Assembly: GCA_009801085.1 (NCBI GenBank)
Contig: VNWV01000067.1
Coordinates: 1-27,454, forward strand
Reading direction: 5' to 3'
Length of the DNA stretch: 27,454 nucleotides
DNA from: Lasiodiplodia sp. COLG20
Taxonomy: Eukaryota; Ascomycota; Dothideomycetes; Botryosphaeriales; Botryosphaeriaceae
In this document: piece after piece, positions 9,709-18,442 of the stretch
Layout of the letters: every line of letters starts with the position of its first letter
Numbering within the stretch: position 1 is the stretch's first letter
Translations under genes and position numbers: made by a program
The notes under the pieces: generated by a model
Databases searched by the model: none
Seen by the model: the letters and a program-made list of their open reading frames with translations, nothing else
Told to the model about the DNA's origin: nothing

Positions 9709-11814
9709 TTATCCCAACCTAACCTTTTGTATTTTAGCCCATAGATGTAAGGAGTTATATTGCCCATCAACATAAGAAACAGCGTTGCTTTTGTCCAAAA
9801 CAAACAAGCCTAGTCTCTGGTAGTGACCTCTGCACCCTTGTACGACCATCACTACGCTATCACCCCCATCTTGATCAAAGATGAGACCATCCCACCACTG
9901 ATTCCTCAGCCGGTCGGCCATCCTGGGGTTCATGGAAAGGTCAAGGGTCATACGAAGCTCCTCACCAATGTATTGTAACTGCCCCCCAATGTAAACATAT
10001 GGCAGTAATGAGGTAGTAAATCTGCAACGGATGACGAAAGTAAAAAAACTGACAAACCATACGTTGCGCATAAGATCGTCATCAGTGGCATCTGAGAAGC
10101 CATATGGGAAGCCCGTAGCCTCCGCGAAGCTGGTGCCATCTTTTGTTTCAAAAAAGACGGACCGTGTCTGGTTCATTTTGTGCGTCAGATGGGCTTGTCT
10201 TGAAGGCCTATATCCGACTCCACACCACCCTGCCCAGGACCAGCTGGGGAAATGTTCTCGCCTTGTTGTAGGCGATTCGACTTGCCAAAGTAGTTCTGTG
10301 AGGAAACTCCCTGTGAATTCCGAAAACATTTCTTGTGTGTCAAAGATCTTTGGCAGATTTCTGTATAGTGGGATGCCGCAGATGTGTCCGTAAAGATGGC
10401 CAGTTTCCACAAAGTCACCGATAACTCCACTAACAGCGTCGATGACATCTGCCTCGTAAGTAAATTTACGCTGGGAGACGTTGTATATGTGATACCAAAT
10501 GTCGGAAGGACTGCGCTTTTCCCGGCGAAGTGTAAGAGAGGAGTTGTATGTGCGTGGACTCAGCGAACCCAGCCCTGCTAAGCTCCTTATTGGTTCCCTG
10601 ATACCTTCTGCATATGTGTGATGGTTGCATTCGAAATAGGTTTGCTGATCGGTGAAGATGAGCCTTCTTGTAGAGAGGAGAGCTTCTTGATATGTCCAGC
10701 CCCTTGTATACCAAGTGCTTTTCTCAATGGTATTTATAGGATGAGGTAGGACGGCGGCGAAAAGGCGCTCATTAATCCACAAATGTGGCTGCGCTTGTAG
10801 CGGAGTGGAAGAAACGCCAGGTAACCCATAGTTGGCATCTTTACCGGCTGCTGCAATGATAGTGACCCGTGCGCGCTTGTAGATCTTGTGCATTTGACTG
10901 ATTTGAAAGTGCTTCTCCTTGCTGTCCACCTGCGATATACAGTATTGGTCCACCCATAGATATGAGATGTTCAATCGTCTGCAGAGTTCTAAAGCATCTT
11001 CAATGGTCCTTGGAGAGGGGCTGGGAAGGTGATGTAGTTGTTCGCGCTGTTCATGGTTTGTGGTACCCCAGACGTACGATAACGCCGCGTAAACTGTTCC
11101 AGTTGAAGCAGGTATGATTTCTCTAGAGTCTGCGTTGATGACTCTCATCCCAATGACTCCATCGCGGTCCTCACCCGAACAAATTCCATCATGCTTCTCG
11201 CAGCATTCATCGATCCAACACTTCAAAGAGTCAATATCTGAGCCTGGATTCTGAAGATATGGCAGTGTTGGGTGCTTTTCGTGTGTCCATGGACTGAGCT
11301 CTACCATGCAGCCGCCAACTGGAAGGTAAGGGTAGTTTTGGAAAGAGTATGTTCCCCTTCCAACTTCCGATCCGTACATTCGCCTTCCCAGAATGACTTT
11401 CTCGATATTTCCCAAAAATAGCGAATCATTGACGATCATCGAATCCAGTGAGGTCCGCAGTGGCAAGCTCCGAAGTGTGAGGGGATGGTTTTTCGTGGTT
11501 GTGTCCCATGGACGACTGAGAGTAATAGAACTGAGAACCCAACAAACAGGGCAAGTGTCATTCTCATCCGTGTCAGTCGGTTTGGGTATGGTATGACCTC
11601 CGTCGATGTTTATGCGGTTTTTGCATCGCGGCAAGGCTATGGGCCCCGTCTCAAAATCGCCAGGCAACTGGAAAGCTGCTGTATGTGAGTTCTGCAGTTT
11701 TCCAAAATCCCACGGAATTGGAGCAGTTGCTTCCAGGTTGTGATTTGAGGTGTCAGGAAGCTGCCGAGGCTCCCCCTCTTCACCCGGATCTCTGGCGATA
11801 TTGAGGCTGTCCAT
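9709..11814 (-). CDS. HET-domain (heterokaryon incompatibility) protein
   Basis: HET-domain proteins take part in fungal non-self recognition and programmed cell death after fusion of unlike strains. The domain (~242-378) shows its usual blocks: YAALSYVWGTT, then LWVDQYCISQ, KIYKRARVTIIAAAG, and TWYTRGWTYQE followed by RRLIFTDQQTYFEC. Upstream are CPVCW and the Cys-rich CWIDECCEKHDGIC typical of the region before HET. Downstream is FPSWSWAGWCG, a frequent C-terminal motif. The start chosen is the first in-frame ATG (11814-11812), giving 701 aa. The frame stays open to 11850 but begins there with GTG behind a possible AG acceptor, so an upstream exon cannot be excluded. An optional 84 bp in-frame intron (9979-10062) would remove a hydrophobic stretch that looks unlike the rest. 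No partner domain (NACHT, ankyrin) is attached. Confidence 0.9.
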   Translation of the reverse strand: MDSLNIARDPGEEGEPRQLPDTSNHNLEATAPIPWDFGKLQNSHTAAFQLPGDFETGPIALPRCKNRINIDGGHTIPKPTDTDENDTCPVCWVLSSITLSRPWDTTTKNHPLTLRSLPLRTSLDSMIVNDSLFLGNIEKVILGRRMYGSEVGRGTYSFQNYPYLPVGGCMVELSPWTHEKHPTLPYLQNPGSDIDSLKCWIDECCEKHDGICSGEDRDGVIGMRVINADSREIIPASTGTVYAALSYVWGTTNHEQREQLHHLPSPSPRTIEDALELCRRLNISYLWVDQYCISQVDSKEKHFQISQMHKIYKRARVTIIAAAGKDANYGLPGVSSTPLQAQPHLWINERLFAAVLPHPINTIEKSTWYTRGWTYQEALLSTRRLIFTDQQTYFECNHHTYAEGIREPIRSLAGLGSLSPRTYNSSLTLRREKRSPSDIWYHIYNVSQRKFTYEADVIDAVSGVIGDFVETGHLYGHICGIPLYRNLPKIFDTQEMFSEFTGSFLTELLWQVESPTTRREHFPSWSWAGWCGVGYRPSRQAHLTHKMNQTRSVFFETKDGTSFAEATGFPYGFSDATDDDLMRNVWFVSFFTFVIRCRFTTSLLPYVYIGGQLQYIGEELRMTLDLSMNPRMADRLRNQWWDGLIFDQDGGDSVVMVVQGCRGHYQRLGLFVLDKSNAVSYVDGQYNSLHLWAKIQKVRLG

Positions 11815-12409
11815 TGAGGTGTTTGCCGCTTTCTCGTCTCGGACAGTCACCTGCGATCTCGAGGTCGAACCTTTTCAATGGTCGCTGAAGTTCTGACGTG
11901 AAATCATGTTTTGGTAAATGAGGTGAGTCTTTGATTCGGCAAGGTGGGAAAGGTTAGGTTGGAACACGTCTGCTTTTCATGACGCTTCCCCGCTCTTACC
12001 TGTAAGCTCCGCTGCAGGGTTGTGATCACCAATCATTTCTTGTCTCGTTACACTGCCGCGATGCAGCTGATTATTGGTAGTACAAGGAGTAAGCAACGAA
12101 AAGTACACGGGCGCATGTTTATCTCGGAATAAATTGCAATATTCCCCTTTACTGGAGATGGCGCATCTATCATGGAGAAATCAAATTGGGTAAATCTTGT
12201 ACTTGCTTCAAGTCCACACTAACTGAGTCTGGTATTGTGCCTGAAATACCTGAGTGGGGTGTTGAAATCATGTTCTCAATAGATATTTATATAGGTATTT
12301 ATTGGCCAGCTACGGATAATAGCCCTCTGACGAGAAATTACGTGGAACCTAAAAAGACAACGATACTATGGCACTTATTCCGATCGATTGCAAAAAGGGC
12401 CTATCTACC
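11815..12409. other. Intergenic region upstream of the HET gene
   Basis: This is the promoter and 5' UTR side of the HET gene plus the 3' flank of the oxidase gene; both lie on the minus strand. It contains a 10-codon minus-strand upstream ORF at 11907-11875 (MISRQNFSDH). Nothing else was recognised. Confidence 0.5.
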
Positions 12410-14021
12410 TTATGCTTCCGCAGGCCTGACACTCTGCGGATTATGGAACAAATCCGTCGGATCAACCTCCGCCTTGATCCTCTCCAGCCTCGGCAGATTC
12501 GCCCCCCAATACTGCTCCTGCGCATCCGGCAAGTCCGGATCCACGTACCCCGGATACGCGCCCCTCACGCCCGGCACATACCCCTCAATCAGCTCATTCA
12601 CCCCATTCAAAAAGTCCTTCGTCTTCTGCGAAACCGGCGGCAAGAGGCTGATGGCGTAGCTCTGCAGCTGGTACAGCGAATCGCGCAGCGAGTACGCCGC
12701 GTCGTCGATCGGTATCGCGTTGATCTCGCCGCCGACGAGGTTGAAGATGACGAACCACGCCAGCGCGCCGCCCTTGTCCGCCTTGTCGAAGTACTCGAAC
12801 ATGGCGTCGATGGCCTCGTCCGTCATCGTCGTCGTCGGCGAGAACGACAGCGATTTCGAGTAGAAGGCCGCCGGTATCCCGCCGCCGATCTTGAGCAGCA
12901 GGTCGTTGGCCCACTCGCCCACCGCGCCGACGAACGAGTTCGTCACCGACACCTTCAGATCCGCCACACCCGGCAGCACGCCCTGCAGATTCAACCGATC
13001 GAACTCGGGCCGCCCGCCAAAGAAAGTCCCCGAAATGCTCATCCCCCCCTCAAACACCGTCAACACAGACGTAAACTTCCAGCTCAGCTCGGGCTCGCTG
13101 ACCAAGTTATTCCACGCTTTGAACGCGGTGGCCAGCGTCGCCGCGTCGCCGAGCGTGATGTTGTACTCGTACAGCACCATTTCGCCCGGCTCGGGCGCCG
13201 TGCGGAAATCCAGCTGCGTGACGACGCCGAAGCTGGCGCCCGCGCCGCGCATGGCGAAGAAGACGTCTGGGTAGGATGTTGGGGACGCGTAGATGATGGA
13301 GGAGTTGGCCAGCACGACTTCGCAGCCCACGACTTGGTCGGCGGCCGTGCCGAGTTCGCGTGATTGTGGGCCTAGGCCGCCGATGGTGGCGTGGCCGCCG
13401 ATGCCGATTTGGGGGGATGTGCCCTGCGTTGTGGTGTTAGTGGGGTTGATGATGGAGAAGGGGGGCTAAGGAGGAAGGGAGGGGAGGAGAAGGGAGGGGA
13501 AGGGAAAGGAAAGGAAGGGGAGAAATCTACATGAGCAATGGTGCGGCCGCCGGCTTTGTGCAGGCGGTCAGTGACGTCTTCGAGGAGGGTGCCGGCGCCG
13601 ATGGTGGCAACCCAGGTGTCTTCGTCCATGGAGAATTGCTGGAACTTCTTCATGTCGATGACGATGGCTGAGGAGTTTTCGCCACCCAGGCCTGTATGGA
13701 GTTAGCCCTGTTGTCTTGGTCGAGCAGAGAGGTGGAAGAGCACATACAGTAGTTTCCATAGCTGTGACCGCCACTCCTGGCCTGAACTTTGTGGTCGTAT
13801 TGGGCGGCGCAGGCGACGATACCGGCAACCTGCTCGGCACTGTCGGGATAGGTCACGGCGGCGGGTGTGACGGGGATGTCCAAGTTGTACGGCTTCACGT
13901 CGGTGATCTGGTAAAGCAGATCGGACGGGAAGGCTACGTTGGCGTCACCTCCCACTGCCGTGGTAAGGCATGACTTCAGATCCGGCGTGGCGGCCGCGGC
14001 CGAGGAAGCTTGTTGGCCCAT
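12410..14021 (-). CDS. FAD-linked (berberine bridge/glucooligosaccharide oxidase-like, AA7-type) oxidase
   Basis: Flavin oxidase of the FAD_binding_4 plus BBE-type fold; relatives oxidise sugars or secondary metabolites and reduce O2 to H2O2. Exons: 14021-13748, 13691-13531, 13423-12410; introns are 56 and 107 bp; product 482 aa. The FAD domain shows VTPAAVTYPDSAEQVAGIV, then ARSGGHSYGNYC with the flavin-linking His86, then VATIGAGTLLEDV. The second linking site, usually GTC, reads AHGTSPQIGIGGHATIGG, with Ser148 in place of Cys. The C-terminus has QEQYWGANLPRLERIK and DLFHNPQSV, the usual BBE end. There is no signal peptide; the start MGQQASSAAAA fits an N-myristoylation pattern instead. Both introns restore family motifs exactly. 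The gene is GC-rich with strong C/G third positions, unlike its lower-GC neighbours. The substrate is unknown. Confidence 0.92.
13468..13525 (+). repeat. 58-nt uninterrupted purine tract inside intron 2 of the oxidase gene
   Basis: The plus strand reads only G and A here, with many GGG and GGGG runs, so the minus-strand pre-mRNA carries a pyrimidine tract. It makes this intron (107 bp) the longest in the window. Such mirror-like purine tracts can form triplex or G-quadruplex structures; that is inference. Confidence 0.85.
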
Positions 14022-15473
14022 GACTAGTGACTAGTAGAGGACCGCTGCTTTTGATATGCCCTATACAAGATGACCGGAGGTAGGTATCGGATTTTTAAAG
14101 GAAAGAGCGCGGCCAGCAGCAACCTGCATGGTAAAGGAGAAGATGCATAAATAGAGCCAAGCGCTTAGCGGAAGTATCGGCGAAAGTCTGGTGATCAGCG
14201 TCTTTAATAAATTTGTAGTTTGTAAAGCCCCGTATCCCTGACCATATTCGGAATCGGGCGGACCTGATGAGCAGCTGAAAAATATGGGTGGACGCATGTG
14301 AGCAAAACGGGCGAACGCGAAAAGAAGATTAATTGATTTGACGTTTGAAACAACCCGGCGAAACCTCAGACATGGCTGTACACTGTTTTCATTGGCAAAG
14401 ACAACGGATCTCGAGATGTAGAGCTTGCAGGGAAAACCCAAGCTTGTGACGAAAGGAGCTGGCTAGTGAGTTAGTGGTGCGGCCGTGCGCGCGTTAAATC
14501 TAGTCTACTTGTAAAAACAAAAGTTGATCAGCGGCGTCGCTTGGCACGCTTCTATAGCTAGTGATTTGATGTTTACTCTGTTACAACTACCGAGGTTATA
14601 AAACAGATTAGAGAAGTAGCAAGTTGACGTGCAGAGAAGGAAGTGATCCGAGAGGTCCCGGTTGTTGATCTTCGAGAGTTTGCGGACAAATTGGCAACGG
14701 AACTTTATTTATTGCCCGGCTGTTCCGGTTGGTTGGTCGCGCGCACGTTGCATCACTTCTTTATTTTTCCTCCCTCCAAATTCGTATTTATTTGCACTGC
14801 CTTCGCCCTCATCGACAAGGTTTGTGGGACTACTTGCCACAGTCGAACGAGGTCGTTCGCGTACATTCATTTGGACTTCAGGCATGTTTCATGCCTCTGG
14901 TAACTCTGTTATTTATTGCCCTCTCTACTTCCGGAGCTGTAGTCCAGAACAGACGTCGTCAGCCGATGATGCTATGGATCCTGGTCCATCTTCAGAAGCC
15001 ATGCAGCGAACCACATCTGCTCATAATTGCCGCAACAAGTTGGCCACTCCAAGGATCAGATCATATCCGTCTGTCATGAGTTCAAAATATGGTTTCTCTA
15101 CATGGTAGGTCAGCTCCCGTTAGCTGTGATGGGTTGCCTCATGACTGTGATGGCAGGTGGCTTGGCCCTAGGTCTGCTGGCATCCAAGTATTCCGTCCCA
15201 TCCGCTGGATGCATAAGCTGAGTACGTGACCTGCCTCACTGACCCATGGTTTCTGCGTCGGACTCGACGCGACGCTGTACCACCATCGAGGTCAAGCCCC
15301 GGATGACCACGTACTTTCAGTTAACGTTAGCTGCAGTATTAGCGCCCGACATCTACTCCCGAGAAAATTCGCAATCGTAGAGCCGCATGTGTGCATGGGC
15401 ACCAGTCAGTCGCTTCAGCCTAAGATCTGTCTACGGGTTATAAGCTCGTAAGCCTCCTTGGTCTTTCCCGAAA
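14022..15473. other. Intergenic region, possibly degraded sequence
   Basis: This begins with the promoter of the oxidase gene. Several overlapping plus-strand ORFs of up to 148 codons occur at 14643-15221, but they share no recognisable motif and switch frame freely. I see no gene. Confidence 0.4.
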
Positions 15474-16122
15474 CCTGACTCGGCTGCATTCTGGGCCAAT
15501 GGTTGATATGCAGTCAGCATTTCTGAACAAGGCTGCGTGCATGCCAGCCTTCAGCATTGCCCTGATTCGTCAGCCTCATGCTACTACGCCACCTGCAACA
15601 TCTGTCCAATGAACTTCAGACTTTGTTCCCGCTCTCACCCCATCCCGGCTGGTGTAAGAAAACAGAAGCACATGACTACATATTCCAGAGAAAGGGCCGC
15701 TCCCCCATCCATATCCGAATTTGCCCTGGCGATGTCAGAATTGTATGCAATAATAGTGATAAGATCGTATTCCCTAATCATCTTCATCTTGGCCTAACGC
15801 GCTTCGATTGCGTACAAGAAGAAAACCTTCCATCCAACTCCGGCCCCGTAATTGCGTTTGTTCTCTTCCATCTGGTGTAGCAAACACTCATTGCATCGCC
15901 CACTGCTATCGGAAATCCGGCTCTTCATACAACAACAATCTATAACCGAGACGCCACCACCAGTCATGCACATTTGATTGAAACGATTCATGTGAGAAGA
16001 GTGCCATGTAGAACCAAAGGCTGACTTGCTGATCGAGGTTTTTCCCCAAGCCTTGTAAGGTGAATACCCGAAGTCACTTGGTCCAACGGGGCGCTCTTCA
16101 CAACACACTGCTTCCTACACCT
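15474..16122 (+). repeat. Diverged duplicated intergenic block, copy A
   Basis: It contains three landmarks in the same order as copy B at 20341-21318. The first is a promoter-like element with TGACTCGGC, CCAAT and CAAGGCTG (15474-15557). The second is a 49 bp stretch at 15808-15856 that aligns without gaps to 20974-21022 and includes the shared TCCATCCAACTCCGGCCCCG. The third is at 16069-16122, starting CGAAGTC and ending ACCT, matching 21266-21318 with one gap. Most differences are C/T or A/G. No intact ORF is shared. The block lies downstream of the minus-strand gene ending at 16832. Confidence 0.6.
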
Positions 16123-16202
16123 GTCCCCAGCTTCCGTCCCTATCTATGGCATTTGCTTATTTCACTGAACGCAAGTACTAACCCGAAACCTTGTTTCACA
16201 AA

Positions 16203-16290
16203 TATGACTCGGCCGCATTACCATGAACTAATTGTCGACTTAGCACCCGCAAAGTTTGTGGGGGGCCACATATATGTCAGCCCCAAGCAC
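16203..16290 (+). repeat. Short promoter-like repeat element, second copy
   Basis: TGACTCGGCCGCATT at its left end matches the element at 15474 apart from one C/T change. About 45 bp on come GCAAAGTTTG, GGGGGGCCACATATA and GTCAGCC, which match 20381-20420 (GCAAGGCTGG, GGGGCCCATATGCAC, GTCAGCC). A pyrimidine-rich stretch follows. No intact gene lies downstream on this strand. Confidence 0.45.
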
Positions 16291-16831
16291 TACCCCGTAA
16301 GCGGCTCTTTACCCAGGTGCCATTTCCGACCGAGACTCAGTAGCTCACATTTTTCTTTACTGCCGCTTTCCCACTTCCCCTTCTCACTTCACACTAGTCT
16401 GGCAGTCGGGATTTGAAGATGCGCTCATGCGCATTGTTCTTGGAAAATCAATGATGGAGGATACGGATGCTGAGTTCGTTGGCTCTCAGGGTTTGTTTTG
16501 TCACTTCAGCTATCCCCATGCGGGAATGACTTTCTTCAGCGGAGTTTCACGATAACTTAGTGCGAATACATCACGATCACATGCGAAATAATGATTGCAC
16601 AAGTCTCATACTTTACTTAACATTGAAGAAACCTTCGCTTGTAATAGAAATGAGATCCAAAATCGGAGAATTCCGTGACAGTATTTATATTTTTCAGCCT
16701 GCGGCAGGACTTATGTCATTAGATATCCGATCTCGTTTCATCGCTCTACCCAGATCTGTACCGTATTTCAAGAACAATTTGTCAGGAATGTAATGTTCAC
16801 CGGATTGCATGTCTTGGACTCTACTCTTGGC
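16291..16831. other. Intergenic region, no intact gene
   Basis: A pyrimidine-rich segment (16350-16395) is followed by an ATG with only ten codons before a stop, which could be a decayed gene start. The rest is AT-richer and is the 3' flank of the minus-strand gene ending at 16832. Confidence 0.35.
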
Positions 16832-18054
16832 TTAGTAGCGGTATATGCACTCTGGGCATTCGTTGTAACTGCAAGCCAGATCAGTCTATAACACGACTTC
16901 TGAAACATGACACGAAACGTACACTCTGTTGTGGCAGCAAAAGGTAGCCTGATATGATTCCCCGCTGTGGCTATCATGCCCTGGCGGCAGGGAATAATTC
17001 TCCTGCCCTGCGCTTTGCTGCGCGTGATACGGACCCACGCTCGCGCTCCTGAGATCTTGCTGTGCATATTGATCCTCGACATTCGGTTGCATATATCCAA
17101 ATTGGCCGTCCATGGTGGCTGGCTCCTCATGGAAGTGGGGCTGAGGTTCGAGGATCCAAACGACTGGAGCTTGCTGGTCACCTCCCTGCATTACTGGCTC
17201 CGAATTATGCCGCATATGGCTGTACGGTGGCCTCGATTCGTATGCACTGCTGTATAATGTCTGGCTTCTCATCGAAGTCATGTCTTGCAACGGCGCAGAG
17301 GGCCAAGTTGGAGATTCGCCTGAAGGTCCCTGATCCGGAACTTGCATTCGAGAGGCTGCTGGATTACTGTAATCCCTTTGCGGGCGCCAAGACGTCGGAA
17401 TATGTTCGCTCATGATATCATACTGCGTTGCTGGGCTGCCGCCCTCCCACTCATTTTCCTCTCTGAGGAAAAAGTCTCTTTCACTAGGACAGGACTGGGC
17501 GTCGGAGTTGTCGTCAGGAAATATTTCTAGAGAAGGCGACCCTTGTTGTCCCATTGCCCTTCTGTTGATGCTTTGCAGGAGCATGCTTGATGGACCGGTC
17601 CTGCTTTCCAACTCAATAGCCACAATGGCGGGTTCCGAGTCAAGAATCAATTGATCTATTTCAGAATTCAACGTTTTCACACTTTCACTGCTCCTTGAAT
17701 CAGCTAGTGAAGCGAGTGGAATTATCATTTCAGGGGCCTTTCTGGATTTGTAACGTACTGTAGTGCAGATCCATTCTCATTTGAAATAGCATTCTCAGCT
17801 TCTCTGAGCGTGCGTCCCACATTGTCAATATGAGCGCAAAGCGCCTGTGCCAATTGTGGATGATTCTCTTCAAACTTGGAAAGACCATCCACAAAGAGTT
17901 CCCTTTTCCAGCTTTTGAGTCGAATAAGTTCATCGTGGAGAGATATGCGCGCCATGCCGTGTGAGGTCCGCGCCTGATCGTTGTTGACCAGCTCGCGGAT
18001 GGATTCAACTAACCCCCACTTGAAGTACAATGACTGCAGCTGAGGTGCATTCAT
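16832..18054 (-). CDS. Unknown protein: helical N-terminus, disordered middle, C-terminal Cys/His tail
   Basis: Proposed exons: 18054-17759, 17693-16923, 16868-16832, joined by 65 and 54 bp introns to give 367 aa. Residues 1-100 look helical (SLHDELIRLKSWKRELF, then ALCAHIDNVGRTLREAENA). They loosely recall the helical N-terminal domain common in fungal zinc-finger and ankyrin proteins; that likeness is my impression only. Residues ~100-345 are Ser/Pro/Gln/Tyr-rich and probably disordered. The end reads SYQATFCCHNRV, then after the last intron YNECPECIYRY and stop: a C-x-H-x6-C-x2-C candidate zinc site. The last intron has a GTACGT donor, a CTGAT branch and a TTGCAG acceptor. Without it the protein would end VYVSCHVSEVVL. 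The exon 2 acceptor could shift by 6 bp. A paralogous tail is encoded at 21465-21600. Divergent from the gene at 18443; function unknown. Confidence 0.65.
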
Positions 18055-18442
18055 GTTGTTTCCTGTAGGGTTTCCAGCTTTCGAAGATGAACGGAATGTC
18101 CAGCAAGTCACATAGAGCAGTAGCCCCACATTCAGAACTTTACTACCCCAAACACTCCAGCATCCTTTTCAAAGATAAAATCCCAACTTAAGGAGAGGGT
18201 AGAAAGCAAGGAAGTGGCTGCTTACTTCCCTGCATGCTGACGTACATATTCCGTAATAGATGGCGACATAAGCAATGACGTCTTCGTGCCCTAAGAAGTG
18301 ACGTGTGTGCATAGAGCGGGGAATCTTGCAGAATTGAGGGGGAGTCTTTACTCTTGAAAATGGGGTTTTCACCTCACCTGCTCCCCTTTGACAGCTCTTT
18401 TCGACTCGAATCTGCGTTCCAAAAGCAATCTTTTTTCCAACA
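18055..18442. promoter_or_regulatory. Divergent promoter region with three TGACGT motifs
   Basis: These 388 bp separate the start codons of two divergent genes. TGACGT occurs at 18238-18243 (followed by A), 18276-18281 (followed by C) and 18299-18304 (followed by G), all on the plus strand within 67 bp. TGACGT is the core of CRE/ATF-type bZIP sites. An 8-codon upstream reading frame starts on the minus strand at 18131. Regulation by a bZIP factor is inference. Confidence 0.5.

Noticed and set aside
9264..9722. 152-codon plus-strand ORF between the CorA-like and HET genes
   Set aside because: It ends across the HET stop codon on the other strand and its translation shows no domain or coding bias.
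12368..13363. 331-codon plus-strand ORF opposite the flavin oxidase
   Set aside because: Its Arg/His/Gln/Val-rich translation is the usual shadow of a GC-rich gene on the other strand, whose minus-strand product matches a known family throughout.
14643..15221. Overlapping plus-strand ORFs that might be a decayed gene or transposon
   Set aside because: No reverse transcriptase, transposase or other motif could be read in any frame, and no terminal repeats were seen.
15794..16108. 104-codon minus-strand ORF in duplicated block A
   Set aside because: It begins at GTG, not ATG, and the matching part of block B encodes nothing similar, so protein-coding constraint is unlikely.
17140..17165. tRNA-like T-loop string (GGTTCGAGGATCC)
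   Set aside because: It lies inside a coding exon and no acceptor stem, anticodon arm or D arm can be paired around it.
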